Source: Knoxdaviesia capensis (lineage: Eukaryota > Ascomycota > Sordariomycetes > Microascales > Gondwanamycetaceae). Taken from it: 64,000 nt of DNA. The notes beneath the pieces are model-generated. The model was not told where the DNA came from, did no database searches, and saw nothing but the letters and a program-made list of their open reading frames with translations. The translations under genes and the position numbers were made by a program. Of this stretch, positions 11,095 through 21,616 are shown in pieces (the stretch's first letter is position 1; each line of letters begins with the position of its first letter). The DNA is taken from contig LNGK01000002.1 of assembly GCA_001510575.1 (NCBI GenBank), positions 2,902,144 through 2,966,143 on the forward strand. Reading direction: 5' to 3'.

Positions 11095-11301
11095 GATGCG
11101 AAGGGGCGTGTGGTTGTTTCGTTTTCGAGTTAAGTGGCGACCTCAGACATATGGTTGCAACTGAATAAAGGCACGGGCAGTATTATCTCATGATAATGGA
11201 TGCATCTATCTACGATACACTACATTCCAAGATTCTGGTCTCTCCGTTTTGGTATTCCCACTATGCTCTCTGGTGCAAATGCAAGATATATACACAGTCA
11301 A

Positions 11302-13106
11302 TCACAAGCTCACCCAGGTCAGAGTAAACACCTCCGACCCCACCTTCGAGTTTCCCACCTGGAGGGATCCATCAGCAGCGCCGATAGCCGGCGCAATCAC
11401 ATCGCCCTTCCGCTCGAGAACGATCTTCTTGGTTTCCGGTGCGGGCGGGAGACCGTAGAAGGCGCGGGCATTCTTGCTGAGGAAACCTTCCAGCTTCTCC
11501 TGGGTGATGTCGGCATCGGAGATGACGCCACGCTCAACGGCCTCTTCTAATGCCAGCAGAACGAGCTGGGTGGCGTAGGGCTGGGTGAATACTCCGGCGG
11601 GAGCCTTGCCCTCAGCGGCGTCGGTCTTCGACTTCAGGGGGTGTGGGGCCGAGTCGCTGCCACTGGAAGATTGGCCAAGGAAGAGTTATTAGAGGTAAAT
11701 CTTCTGGAAGGAAAAGAAAATACTTACAAGAAGAACTTAGAATTGCCGCTGACCACGGTCTTGACCAGGGCATCGCGATCGGTGGGAGTCTTGGGGATGG
11801 GCTTGCAGAAAGCGAACGGGTCGCAGCATGCATGCTCACCGGTCAGGTAGAGATGGTGGGCGGTGATGGTAGCTGCACTAGATGTTAGGATCACTGTCTG
11901 ACGTCTCATTAGATTAAACACTCAGTTCATGGAACTCACCGCTAACGGTCGGGCCACACGCCAGCACAGCTTTCACAGCAGCAGCGGTTGTGCAGTGCTC
12001 AAGCTACAGATGGTTTTGTCAGTCATGCAGTTGACTTTGGAATATTCGAAAAGGGACACATACCACAATACGGAGAGCGGGAAAACTTTCGTGGAGAAGC
12101 TTCAGAGTCGGCAGGAAAGCCTCTTCCAACGTCACACCCTCAGGAGCAAGAGCCTCCAGAACCTCTCCGTGAAGGTTCAAGACTATTTTTGAACGTGGTA
12201 TTAGTGGTGAGCAGAGAGTGTAAAGGGGAAAAAAGACATATATCCACGTACTGAGTCCTTGCTTTTCCATCTCGGCGAAGGTCGGGAAGAAGACTTGTAG
12301 GTCCGCGACTCCATTCTCGGAGTTGGTCGTCACACCTGCACCCGGAGATAAGTTGGAGTGTTAGGGTTAGGGTTAGTATTGAAGAGCTATACGGCACGAG
12401 GCGGCGTTTGAGCAACTATCGAGAGACTCATACCTTGCGGGTACACCTTGACACCAGAAACGCCCGACTTGGCTGCTTGGATAATGACCTCCGGAGTCAC
12501 GGAAGGGTGAAGCTGTTGGCCACACGTGTTAGTCTCATAGTATAAAAGGAGCATTAGACTGAGAATGGAAGCTTGGGGTACGTACAAACAGAGACATTAA
12601 GTAGTTCACATTCGGCTCAATGGCCTCCAGCTCGGCCTTGTATTCTAGAGCCTGACAGTATAAAATATGTTAGTTAGAGGATATGAATCAGCATCGAACC
12701 TCCACACACGGAAGAGGCTGTGGTGGGGGGAAAATCTCGTACCCGTTCAACCGTCGTGACCGGAGGAACCTAGAAGAAGCAGAGACTCTAGTCAATATAG
12801 TGTCTAGGCGGATATGCCGTGTGATAAGCTTGATGTATCACAGAACACAAGAAAATACATAGAAGCTCAGGGCCATGCATTACCAGATTGGGCATGCTGT
12901 ATACAGAAGTTCATTCCCGCTCAGTTAGTGAAGGCCGGATACAAGCCAGTGCCCGAAATACAAAAGAAGGCTTACACATAGACGGTGTCCACTCCTCCCT
13001 GCGTCAGCGTTGGCACAACCAACTTCATCATGTCGCCCTGGCGCAGATGCACGTGCATATCTGCGGCGGGCGGCAGCTCGAGACGCTGGGTGGTTTTGAG
13101 CTGCAT
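11302..13106 (-). CDS. URA4: Dihydroorotase, class II homodimeric type
   Basis: Dihydroorotase interconverts carbamoyl-aspartate and dihydroorotate, the third step of pyrimidine synthesis. Ten exons are read: 13106-12976, 12896-12884, 12769-12743, 12651-12586, 12512-12434, 12335-12252, 12182-12064, 12003-11940, 11872-11728 and 11662-11302. They total 362 residues, matching the family (about 350-365). Zinc-site motifs are present: ADMHVHLRQGD (HxH), GVKVYPQGVTTNS with the Lys that is normally carboxylated, LHGE, LEHCTT, TAHHLYLTGEH and SDSAPH with the catalytic Asp. Exons 2 and 3 are only 13 and 27 nt but encode the conserved MPNL and VPPVTTVER. Intron 5 carries TTAGGGTTAGGGTTAG. It is divergent from the VTC gene. 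The call is very secure; exon edges come from frame and splice signals. Confidence 0.95.
12361..12376. repeat. Interstitial telomere-like repeat inside dihydroorotase intron 5
   Basis: TTAGGGTTAGGGTTAG, two and two-thirds perfect telomere units. It lies within the intron between exons 5 and 6 of the minus-strand dihydroorotase gene. Confidence 0.75.
12743..12769 (-). other. URA4: 27-nt exon of dihydroorotase
   Basis: Flanked by a CTAG acceptor and a GTACGA donor. It encodes VPPVTTVER, the conserved continuation of MPNL in this enzyme family. Confidence 0.8.
12884..12896 (-). other. URA4: 13-nt micro-exon of dihydroorotase
   Basis: CATGCCCAATCTG between ACAG and GTAATG. It completes a Val codon and encodes the conserved MPNL. 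The frame of both neighbouring exons depends on it. Confidence 0.8.
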
Positions 13107-14145
13107 CGTGACTTTGGGGGAGAGGTGTGGGAGGGAGAAGCCGAATCTGATGAACGAGTTATGCCAGAGAGAGAGGAATTACAGGACAAATGATAAGACA
13201 TATACAAGACAGCGAAGGATGAGTTTGAATCAGGTGAAGATATTTAGGGCAATCGGGCAGGCTAAGGAGGGGCGAAAAAGGATCTAGGGTTAGGGTGGCG
13301 GCCTACGTTATCTTATCTGAACCCTAAGCGACCCTAATACTCCCAGCCAATGCCAAGGTTCCAACTGAAATATGTTCCCTCCTTGTCCCTCCTTGAATTG
13401 AGAGCCACGGAACACAGAAGTGAGACAGTAAAAGAGAAAGAACGCACACCTCAGTGGAGCATTTCTCTCCATCACAAGCTTCGGTTACCAGGGGCACGAG
13501 CAGAAGCGTTTTGTAGGGGAAAAAGAGAGCTTTAAAAATGCCGCAAGCTTCACCCATAGAATTTTCTTTTGGTCGTTTGTCGCCCACGTGCAGGTCATAG
13601 CGGCTTTTGATAGGACAATTGGAGCTGTAGCAAAATCGAGAAAAGCTGGGGTTCAAGTCTCGGGAGGGAAAGTGGGGAGCAACGGAAATAAGAAAACAAC
13701 GTGCTGGAGCTTAACAATTTGTGACGGTTTAGCGGTGCGGCGCCTGAAGAGCGTTCCTGGCCAGGCCTGAAATCTGTAGACTCTCGGGCCCTATGCCCTG
13801 TAATCCGGTCTCATAGCGCTGTAATCATCCCCCATCTCGGAATCCAGCTCCAACTCTGTTCCTCCCTGTGGAATTTTTTTTTTTTTTTTCCCTCGCTGTG
13901 CAATCCTCTCTTCATTCCACATCTTGTTTCTCTATATCTACTCTTTTTTTTCCTTTCCGATCCTCGGGGCCTCTTTTGAACCGTGATGAATTGCCGGGTT
14001 GGATTTCTCATAGCTTCTAATTCTTACCGTTAAAACTATTCCTTGCATCAATCCTTCCCAAAATATACTCTGTATCTCATCTCGTCTCGATCTCCCCGTT
14101 GCACTTCTATATCTTCACCAACTCTCTCTGTAAAATCCCTCCACC
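13107..14145. promoter_or_regulatory. Divergent promoter dihydroorotase / VTC
   Basis: About 1 kb without a gene. It has telomere-like motifs CTAGGGTTAGGGTGG at 13284-13298 and AACCCTAAGCGACCCTAAT at 13320-13338. A poly-T run lies at about 13877-13890, and the leader just before the VTC ATG is T/C-rich. Confidence 0.55.
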
Positions 14146-16730
14146 ATGCGGTTCGGCAAAACTCTGCGCCAGGCCATCTACCAGCCGTGGGCCGACAAGT
14201 ACATCGACTATGCCAAGCTGAAGACGCTGCTGCGCGAAGACCGCTACGAAGACGACGATGTGGCGTGGACCGAGGCCGACGAGAACCGCTTCTGCGACGA
14301 GATCTTCAACGTGCAACTCGACAAGGTGGCCAAGTTCCAGGAGGACAAGTTCCACGAGCTCAAGGACCGCGTCGATGCGGCGTATGAGAAGCTGAAGACC
14401 ATTGCCGTTCCGGAAGACGGCGATGGGTCCGAGGCCGCCCAGGGTGCGGCCGGAGCGGCCTCCAGCGCCGCCGCCGCCGCCGCCACCACCACCACCACCA
14501 TCAGCGGCCTTTCGGCAGCCCGGCTGCGCGAACTCGAGACCGAGCTCGACAAGTACACCAACGAGCTAAAGCAGCTGAAAAAGTACAGCAGCATCAACTA
14601 CACCGGCTTCCTCAAGATCGTCAAGAAACACGACCGCAAGCGCGGCGACCGGTACAAGGTGCGGCCCATCATGCAGCTCAGCCTGTCGCAGCGGCCATTC
14701 AACTCCGAGAAGGGCTACTCGCCGCTGCTCACCAAGCTCTCGGTCATGTACTACATCATCCGCCAGCACGTCGACGAGCCGACCGAGGCTGCCAACGACC
14801 CGGATCTGAAGCTGGAGTTTGAGGAGGCCGATGCCAACGGCGATAGATTCTCTGCCTTCAAGTGTAAGTCTTTGGTCAAGTGAACCATCTATATCCGGAC
14901 TTGTATGCTAACAGCCACCAAACTACCTCTTCACACAGTTTGGGTGCATCCCGATAATCTCCTCGAAGTCAAGACCTACATCCTGCGCCGCCTTCCCAAC
15001 CTGATCTACAGCAACAAGCTTTCGCCCGACTCTGAATCCGGCGACGACCCGACCATTACCTCGCTGTACTTCGACAGCAACAAGTTTTCCCTGTACGCGA
15101 AGAAGGTCGACCGTTCCGCCGACGCCGCCGAGTCCCTCCGCCTCCGCTGGTACGGTGCGCTGAACTCCAACAACGAGGTGTCGTTTGAGCAGAAGACTGT
15201 CCAGGCCAACGGCACCAGCGAAGAGCGCCGCTTCCCCATCAAGAACAAGTACATCAAGCCGTTTATCGACAACGAGTACCACATGGAGAAGTCGGTTGCC
15301 AAGATGGAGCGCCAGTCGCAGCCGGCCGGCCAGATCGAAAAGTTCAAGACCACCACCCAGGCCACCCAGCAGCTGATCCAGGACAACAAGTTGTCGCCCG
15401 TGCTGCGCGCCAACTACGTGCGCACGGCCTTCCAGAAGCCCAACGACGATCGTATCCGCATCAGCATTGATACCGAAGTCGCCTTTGTTCGCGAGGATGC
15501 GCTGGACCTTGACCGTCCGTGCCGCGACCCCAAGTCGTGGCACCGCTCCGACATTGACGAGTATGGCATCACGTATCCCTTTAGCAAGATCAACCAGAGC
15601 GAGGTGTCGCGTTTCCCCTACGCTATTCTCGAGATCCGTCTTAAGGAGGGACGGAAGCGCCCTGAGTGGGTCGAAGACCTGATGGCGTCGCACCTGGTGT
15701 ATGCCGCCCCGCGCTTCTCCAAGTTTGTGCACGGCGTGGCGTCGCTGTTTGAGGACTACGTCAACACGCTGCCGTTCTGGCTCAGCGAGCTTGAGGGCGA
15801 CATCCGCAAGGACCCCCAGCAGGCCAACGAGGAGGAGATGCAGCGCCGGATCCAGCGCGCCGAGGAGGAGCAGATTGTCGGCAGCCTGCTGGGCGCCAAG
15901 GTCGGCTCGTCGTACAAGCCGACACAGAACTCGCCGATGGCGGCGTCGATGCTGGCGCGCCAGGCCCAGCGCGACTCCATCTCCAGCGCGGCCATGCTGG
16001 CGGCGTCGCAGCAGGACGCCACAAACGGCCACACCAACGGCGCGACGACCACCGCCGGCGCCGGCGACAACGAGGACGAGGACGGCGGCGCGAAGCGCGG
16101 CTACGGAACAATGTCGTCGGTGTTCCCCAGCTTCTCGATGTCGCGCTACGCGCAGAAGCGGCGGGCGATGGCGGCGGCGGCGGCGGCGGCGCAGAACCCG
16201 CTGCCCGAGGGCGTGCTGGAGCCGCGCGAGTGGATCAAGAACGCCGGCGAGCTGAAGATCGAGCCGAAGGTGTGGCTGGCGAACGAGCGCACGTTCCTCA
16301 AGTGGCAGCACATCTGCCTGCTGCTGGGCAGTCTGTCGCTGGGGCTGATCTCGGCGGCGGGCCAGAACCGCATCCTGCTGGCCATGGGCGTGGTGTACAT
16401 CCTGATTGCCGTGTTCACCGGCTGCTGGGGCTACTACATCATGCACAAGCGCCGCACCATGATAATGGAGCGCAGCGGCAAGGACTTTGATAACCGTGTT
16501 GGTCCGCTGGTTGTGAGCGGTGCGCTGATGGTTGCGCTCCTGACCAACTTGTTCCTCCAGGTAAGATTCTGCCAATCTTTGACACATCTGCTATGAACCC
16601 CCTCACATATACTAATTTTTGCTGTGTTCTAATCCAGTTCCGTGCTGCTGTTGAGCGTCTGGAGTCCAGCCCGTCAACCGGAGGCCCGGCCAACACTACG
16701 ATCATCGCCATAGACGAGCTGAGACTATAA
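14146..16730 (+). CDS. VTC2: Vacuolar transporter chaperone subunit, Vtc2/Vtc3 type (SPX-VTC-TM)
   Basis: Subunit of the VTC complex, which makes polyphosphate from ATP and moves it into the vacuole, with the SPX domain sensing inositol pyrophosphates. Three exons (14146-14863, 14939-16560, 16638-16730) give 810 residues. The SPX domain is at residues 1 to about 200 (MRFGKTLRQAIYQPWADKYI; NYTGFLKIVKKHDRKRG). The polymerase-like tunnel domain is at about 240-530 (FWVHPDN, SLRLRWYG, RTAFQKPNDDRIRISIDTEV). A disordered Ala-rich linker precedes three C-terminal membrane helices. Wording such as NAGELKIEPKVWLANERTF and DYVNTLPFWLSELEGDIRK is closer to yeast Vtc3/Vtc2 than to catalytic Vtc4. Several tunnel basic residues are nonetheless kept. 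The 2-versus-3 distinction is not meaningful outside yeast. Confidence 0.93.
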
Positions 16731-18052
16731 AAAGACAGGTCCTCGGAGACCGTGTACGGATAACAGAGATAGGTGCACGGTGACCTAGAACACCGACTAC
16801 ACCTAGCACTGGGAAGCCCGTGCCTGTCTCGGCCACTTTTGGCGTGCGGTGCTTTATGTGTATACTGAAGGATGAGATAAGACAAGACGGACGGGCGGAT
16901 GCAAGGGCATGTACAAGAAACATCTATCTAGTATATATAGTTTTACTTGTTTTTGACTAGGGCGTTTAACACAACAGCTTTCTTCCTTTCTTATGTACTG
17001 GTGGAGTGACATAATGGAAACTGGACGCTTTATTTCTAACTTCAGCATGTGAATGTGAATGTCAGATTATTGTTAGGGTTGGCTCAACCCCAACAGCCGC
17101 CCGGATTGGATTTCGGTATGGAGCGCCTTCCCCATATTGTCGTGGATCGTTCTTTCCAGACACACATAGACAGGATCTTTCCAAGTGAGGCGTTTGCATG
17201 CTTCCTGCCTGTTCAGGATGAAATGACGTGGGCGGCTGTCTCAACCCTAAACAGAACCCTAACAATAACTGAATGATTCAGAGTGTGTTTATTGCCTGTG
17301 TAACTGTTGCGCAGAGTCAAAAATGTGAAACTTTTTGCCGCCCCGGACTCTGTTCGGCGTTTGTTCTTTTTCTTCTCATCTTTGTCCTCTCTTTCTTTTC
17401 TAGCCAGGGCAGAAGCAAATCAACAGCAACCGGGGCTGTCTCGAGTGTTTCTTGGGAGACTCTCTTCCCAACGTGATATTCAAGGCGCAGCCACACCCAA
17501 CGACGACGAGAACTAAAGCAAACAACCCGACGAAAAGCGATCGACGAATCCACATCCACAGAAATCCTAAAAAAAGCCTGATTCCTCGGTGGGAACAAGA
17601 GTTTCAAAGCCTCGTTTCGTTTGCACTGGCGTTTTGCCTGCAGCCGAGACAGCCAATCAGTTTGTGGCGCATTGCATTGCATTGCATATGGCGAGCGGGT
17701 TTGTTAACGAGATAAAATAATAAATGGGTGGTGACGACGTGTACATGTGTGATTTTTTCAAGCCCGTGAGCACATGTTTTTCTGGGTTTTGACTCCTGCT
17801 TCGGTGCTTTGATCCCTTGCGTTTGGGGAGATTTTCTTGCTTTTTTTTTTCCTCGTCGCGTTTGTCTTTTTGTGTCTCTTTTATCTATTCTGTCTCTCTT
17901 CACCTTCTTCTCTTCCTCTTCCTCCATACCGCAACTTTCTGTCTCTTCCCAGTCTTGTTTCCATCCCATACAAACGCCCACCAAATCACGATAAACCCTC
18001 CCCCTGCGATAACAACCGTTTCCCCACTGTAAAACCGCCTCGTCTGTCGACC
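16731..18052. other. Intergenic region between VTC and the unknown gene
   Basis: About 1.3 kb. The left part is the likely VTC 3' UTR. Telomere-like motifs lie at 17073-17080 (TTAGGGTT) and 17243-17263 (AACCCTAA and AACCCTAAC). The last 200 bp are a CT-rich leader for the gene at 18053. No gene was recognised. Confidence 0.5.
17243..17263. repeat. Paired telomere-like motifs
   Basis: Two CCCTAA units (AACCCTAA, then AACCCTAAC) separated by five bases, in the intergenic stretch upstream of the gene at 18053. Confidence 0.6.
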
Positions 18053-20800
18053 ATGTCAGATACTCGTGACGGCGGCGACAGACCAAAAGATCGCGAAAAG
18101 AAGGGTCTTTGGGGCGGAATTCTACGCACAATCAGCGTCGCCAAACGCGTTGCGACTTCGGTGAGTTTGCGCTTAGCTAAGGAGAAGGCCGGCGAGGGAG
18201 AGAGGCAAGGAAGGAAGGACCCCAAACACCTGGCAGCAGCTGACATCTTCCCGGGGTCTGCTTTTATTTTGGGAGGCGCAGGACCGACACCGCCGATCGG
18301 ACGACAGCACAAACGGAGACGCCGAGCCCCGGCCCCGACGACGGCCCGATGCCCTTGACGGCCCCGACCCTTCGCGCCGCCGGCGCCACTCGCGACCGCC
18401 CCGATCCGACGACGTCAAGGCCCGACGCCGCATGTCGACCGACACCTACGACGACGGAGACCTGGGCGGCTTCCGGGAGGCCGACCGGCGCCGCACGCTG
18501 CTCGACCGCAACCGCTGGCCGCCGCCAGGCATGCCGCCGGATGTACAGATCTCCCGGCGCCGCGCCACACACCTGATCTGCCGGGGTGCCGGCTCGTTCC
18601 AGGCGGTGCGACGGCCAATTCCACATGCGGCACCGTCGTATTTTGCTTGCTACGCGCAGTGTAGTCCTCGACGGCGGGACGCCGACAACGACGACGACGA
18701 CTCCGACCGCATGAACCTGCGCGACGGCATGGTGCAGCTGATGACCATGCGCATCCAGGGCAGCGGGGCGGCGATCGACCCGTGGGACACGCTGGAGCAG
18801 CCGAGCTACTCGTTCTTCTTTGGCCGGATCCCCGGCACCGTGACGTTCAACCAGTGGGTGTACATGGCCAGTGTTGTGCCGGCGTCGATCCCGCTGCGGG
18901 ACGTCGACTCAACGCTGCGCCATGTGGAGTTGTCGGAGATTCTCGAGCGCATCCAGGAGCTACAAACGGGGCTGGACGACGAGGACGACGACGGCCGGCT
19001 GTACCGGGGCCTGCACCGGCGGTTCCTGCGGGACACGAGCTCCCGGCGCGGCGACGGCGAGCGGAATGGCGGCAGCCGGAGCAGCAGCAGCAGCACGGGG
19101 GTGGAGAAGCAGATTCTCGACCTGATTGTGGCGTTGTCGCGGCCCGAGTGGACCGACTTTACGAACCCGCAGCACCACGTTGCGCCGCAGTTCTTCTTCG
19201 ACGTCGGCCCGGACAACCGCGAGCGATTCGCGCGCTTCTTCCACCAGCTGGTGCTGAGCCTGGAGCTGGCGCAGCGTATCGACCTGCGGCGCCACACCGA
19301 CTACGCAAAGCAGAAGCTGTCGGTGCAGATCCCGCCGACCATCCAGTGGAGCATTGCGCTGGCGCGGCGGTGGAACGAGTACGTGCGCATCGACCAGTTC
19401 GGCCGGCTGCCGGAGGAGCTGGTGCTGCGGTTCAAGCTGCAGCGCCGGCAGACCAAGCATTTGCGGCGTTTTGCGCGCGTGATGAAGTGGCCGAACTTGG
19501 GCGACACGCTGGAGCACCTCGCCGAGCTGGAGGAGGCTGGCCGGCTGGACTCGGTTAGTCCGGAGGCCATGGCGTTTTTCAGCGGGCTGGTGCTCCCCGG
19601 GCCGTCGTACCCGTTCCTGCTGATGAAGACGCTGCTGAATGTCGATCCCGACCGTGCGACGGATAATCTGGCCCAGCTCTCCCACCTGCACCCGGAGGTC
19701 GGCTTCCAGTACCGCAACAGCTACACCTACTGGTCAGCCAGCAGCATTGTCGGGGCGGTGCTGGCGCCGACCTGCAGCGCGATCGGCGGCTGGTTGGGCC
19801 CGGCGCGGCCGACCCCGGACCTGGGCCGCACACAGCTGGTGCGACTGCGCACCAAGCGGCCGCGCAAGCGCTTCCAGCACCAGGCCGTCCCGAACATGAA
19901 GACCAGCTCGGACGCGCTGGGCCCCGCCAGCGACTCGATCCCGGTGAACGACTACACGATCCTTGTTCACACGGGGGTAGACGACATGCTAGACACAGTG
20001 CGCATCGAGCTGTTGAGCCTGCGGCCGACCACTGCGCCGCCGCCCGGACGGCCGGAGACGGCGGCTTCGTCCGGTTCAACGCCGGCCCTCGCAGCCGGGG
20101 GCTCGGGGTCTGGGCTCAACGGGGGTGCGACGCCGGCAGCCGCCACGCCGGTGTCCTCGGCGCCGACGACCGACGACGGCCCGCCGTGGTTCGAGGCCAC
20201 GCTGCAGTTCGCGATCGACGGCATCTCGTGGCCGCTGAACCTGCAGTACAGCGTGGCGTTCGTGACGGCGTGGCCGTGCGTCGACGGCCCGCACCCGCAT
20301 TTCCACGACTACCAGTTCCAAACGTCCAAGGCCGAGGACATTGTGCACATCGCCGACTGGGGCGACCAGTACGGGAAGGCCTCGCGCAGCGCCACCAGCA
20401 ATGGCCGGACCACCCCTGCTGCTGCTGCTGCCGCCGCGGCCGCCGCCACGACTAACGGGGGCCGGCTGTCAGCGCCGCGGCCGCCGTCGACGCCGTTTAC
20501 GGACGATCCGGACTCGGTGCTGGTGGTCGAGGCGTTTGGGGTTAGTGACAACGAGGTGCTGGCGCGCGCCTGGTGTGCGCATTGGGGGCTCAATGCGATT
20601 ATCGCGGATGTGCGGGAGACATGGTAGGTGGCCCTTCCCGAAGTTACTGTTGGTACTGATCATTTTGAGTTAGCGGCTTTACTGACGAACAATACCTTTC
20701 CTACAGCATGTCGTGTGCGATCCGCCAGGCATACGCGGGTCTGATGACCGTGGTGATTTTGATAGACGGCGAACAACGGGTTGAAGATGACGATTTCTGA
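18053..20800 (+). CDS. Conserved fungal protein of unknown function
   Basis: I do not recognise a named family. Three exons (18053-18160, 18282-20623, 20707-20800) give 847 residues. The N-terminal 110 residues are charged and Arg/Asp-rich, likely disordered. A folded-looking core follows, with stretches such as FFFGRIPGTVTFNQWVYMAS, HVELSEILERIQELQ and IQWSIALARRWNEYVRIDQ. An Asn/Ser/Gly/Ala-rich insert (about 640-770) splits the C-terminal half. The ending VEAFGVSDNEVLARAWCAHW plus the Cys-containing RETCMSC is ordered. That last Cys codon is made only by splicing to exon 3, which supports the intron. No signal peptide or convincing membrane helix is seen. GC content is high, like its neighbours. 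Function is left open. Confidence 0.85.
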
Positions 20801-21616
20801 ACGATTCACCACGACGGTTACGAACATACGGATTACAGCCATTGCTTTTCGGTACTGGAAAGACAGTGTATAGTAAAAACAAGCAAAGCATTAAAAAAAA
20901 CACACAAATCAAGGATACCTTACGGGATACGGGATACATGCGTCCATGGGAACGGGACCGGAACGGAGCAACGAATTACACGACATATTGCAAGTATCTC
21001 AATAGACCAGGCTCACAGCTCCAAAGCTTTTCATTTCTCTTATTATTTCTGAATGTGATGCCACATAGTTGATCCACAATGATTCACGCCCTGAGCCTTC
21101 GTTGAGGGGATCTTGAACTGCCCCCTCCTCCAAGCTGTGTCGCTACGTAGTATCACCAGACTCGGCCCGGGATATTCATACTCTACATGGTTTGAGCACG
21201 GATTCCAACAGATCACAAGGCCATTCTCTAGAGATAAGATACACATAAAGTGACGGAGAACTGGAGCAGTTGTTGAGTCCTGGATTATAGGGGCTCTCCG
21301 ACTCACCGGCAAAAGAATGAATACACGCTTGGTGCTATAGTGTTAGGGTTAGTGGATATAAAAGTGTCGCCGATCATCCCCGGAATTTTATCCAACCCCA
21401 TGATCCTTCCTTCACCCACTTCCCCTCAAATAAATCTGGGCAGCGATTTAAAGTTGTGTGACTTGATCTTCTCTTTTCTTCTTTCTTTCTCTTCCTCTTC
21501 ATTGGGTGTTTTCTTATCTGTTTTCCCGGCTCTGGCTTTCGTTTATTCAGGGTTAAGCAGGCAGAATATAAGACATTAAAATCCACATTGATTTACGCTT
21601 CAACTTCATACTCAAC
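20801..21616. other. Intergenic region upstream of FGGY kinase
   Basis: About 0.8 kb without a recognisable gene. TTAGGGTTAG lies at 21343-21352, then a CT-rich tract from about 21470 leads into the FGGY kinase leader. Confidence 0.5.
21343..21352. repeat. Interstitial telomere-like motif
   Basis: TTAGGGTTAG, about 265 bp upstream of the FGGY kinase start codon. Confidence 0.6.

Noticed and set aside
12361..12376. Telomere fusion or subtelomeric boundary
   Set aside because: Only two to three units within an intron of a housekeeping gene, with normal genes on both sides.
14923..16587. 554-codon antisense frame over the VTC gene
   Set aside because: The plus strand encodes an unmistakable SPX-VTC protein; the antisense product is Leu/Val/Arg/His-biased with no domain.
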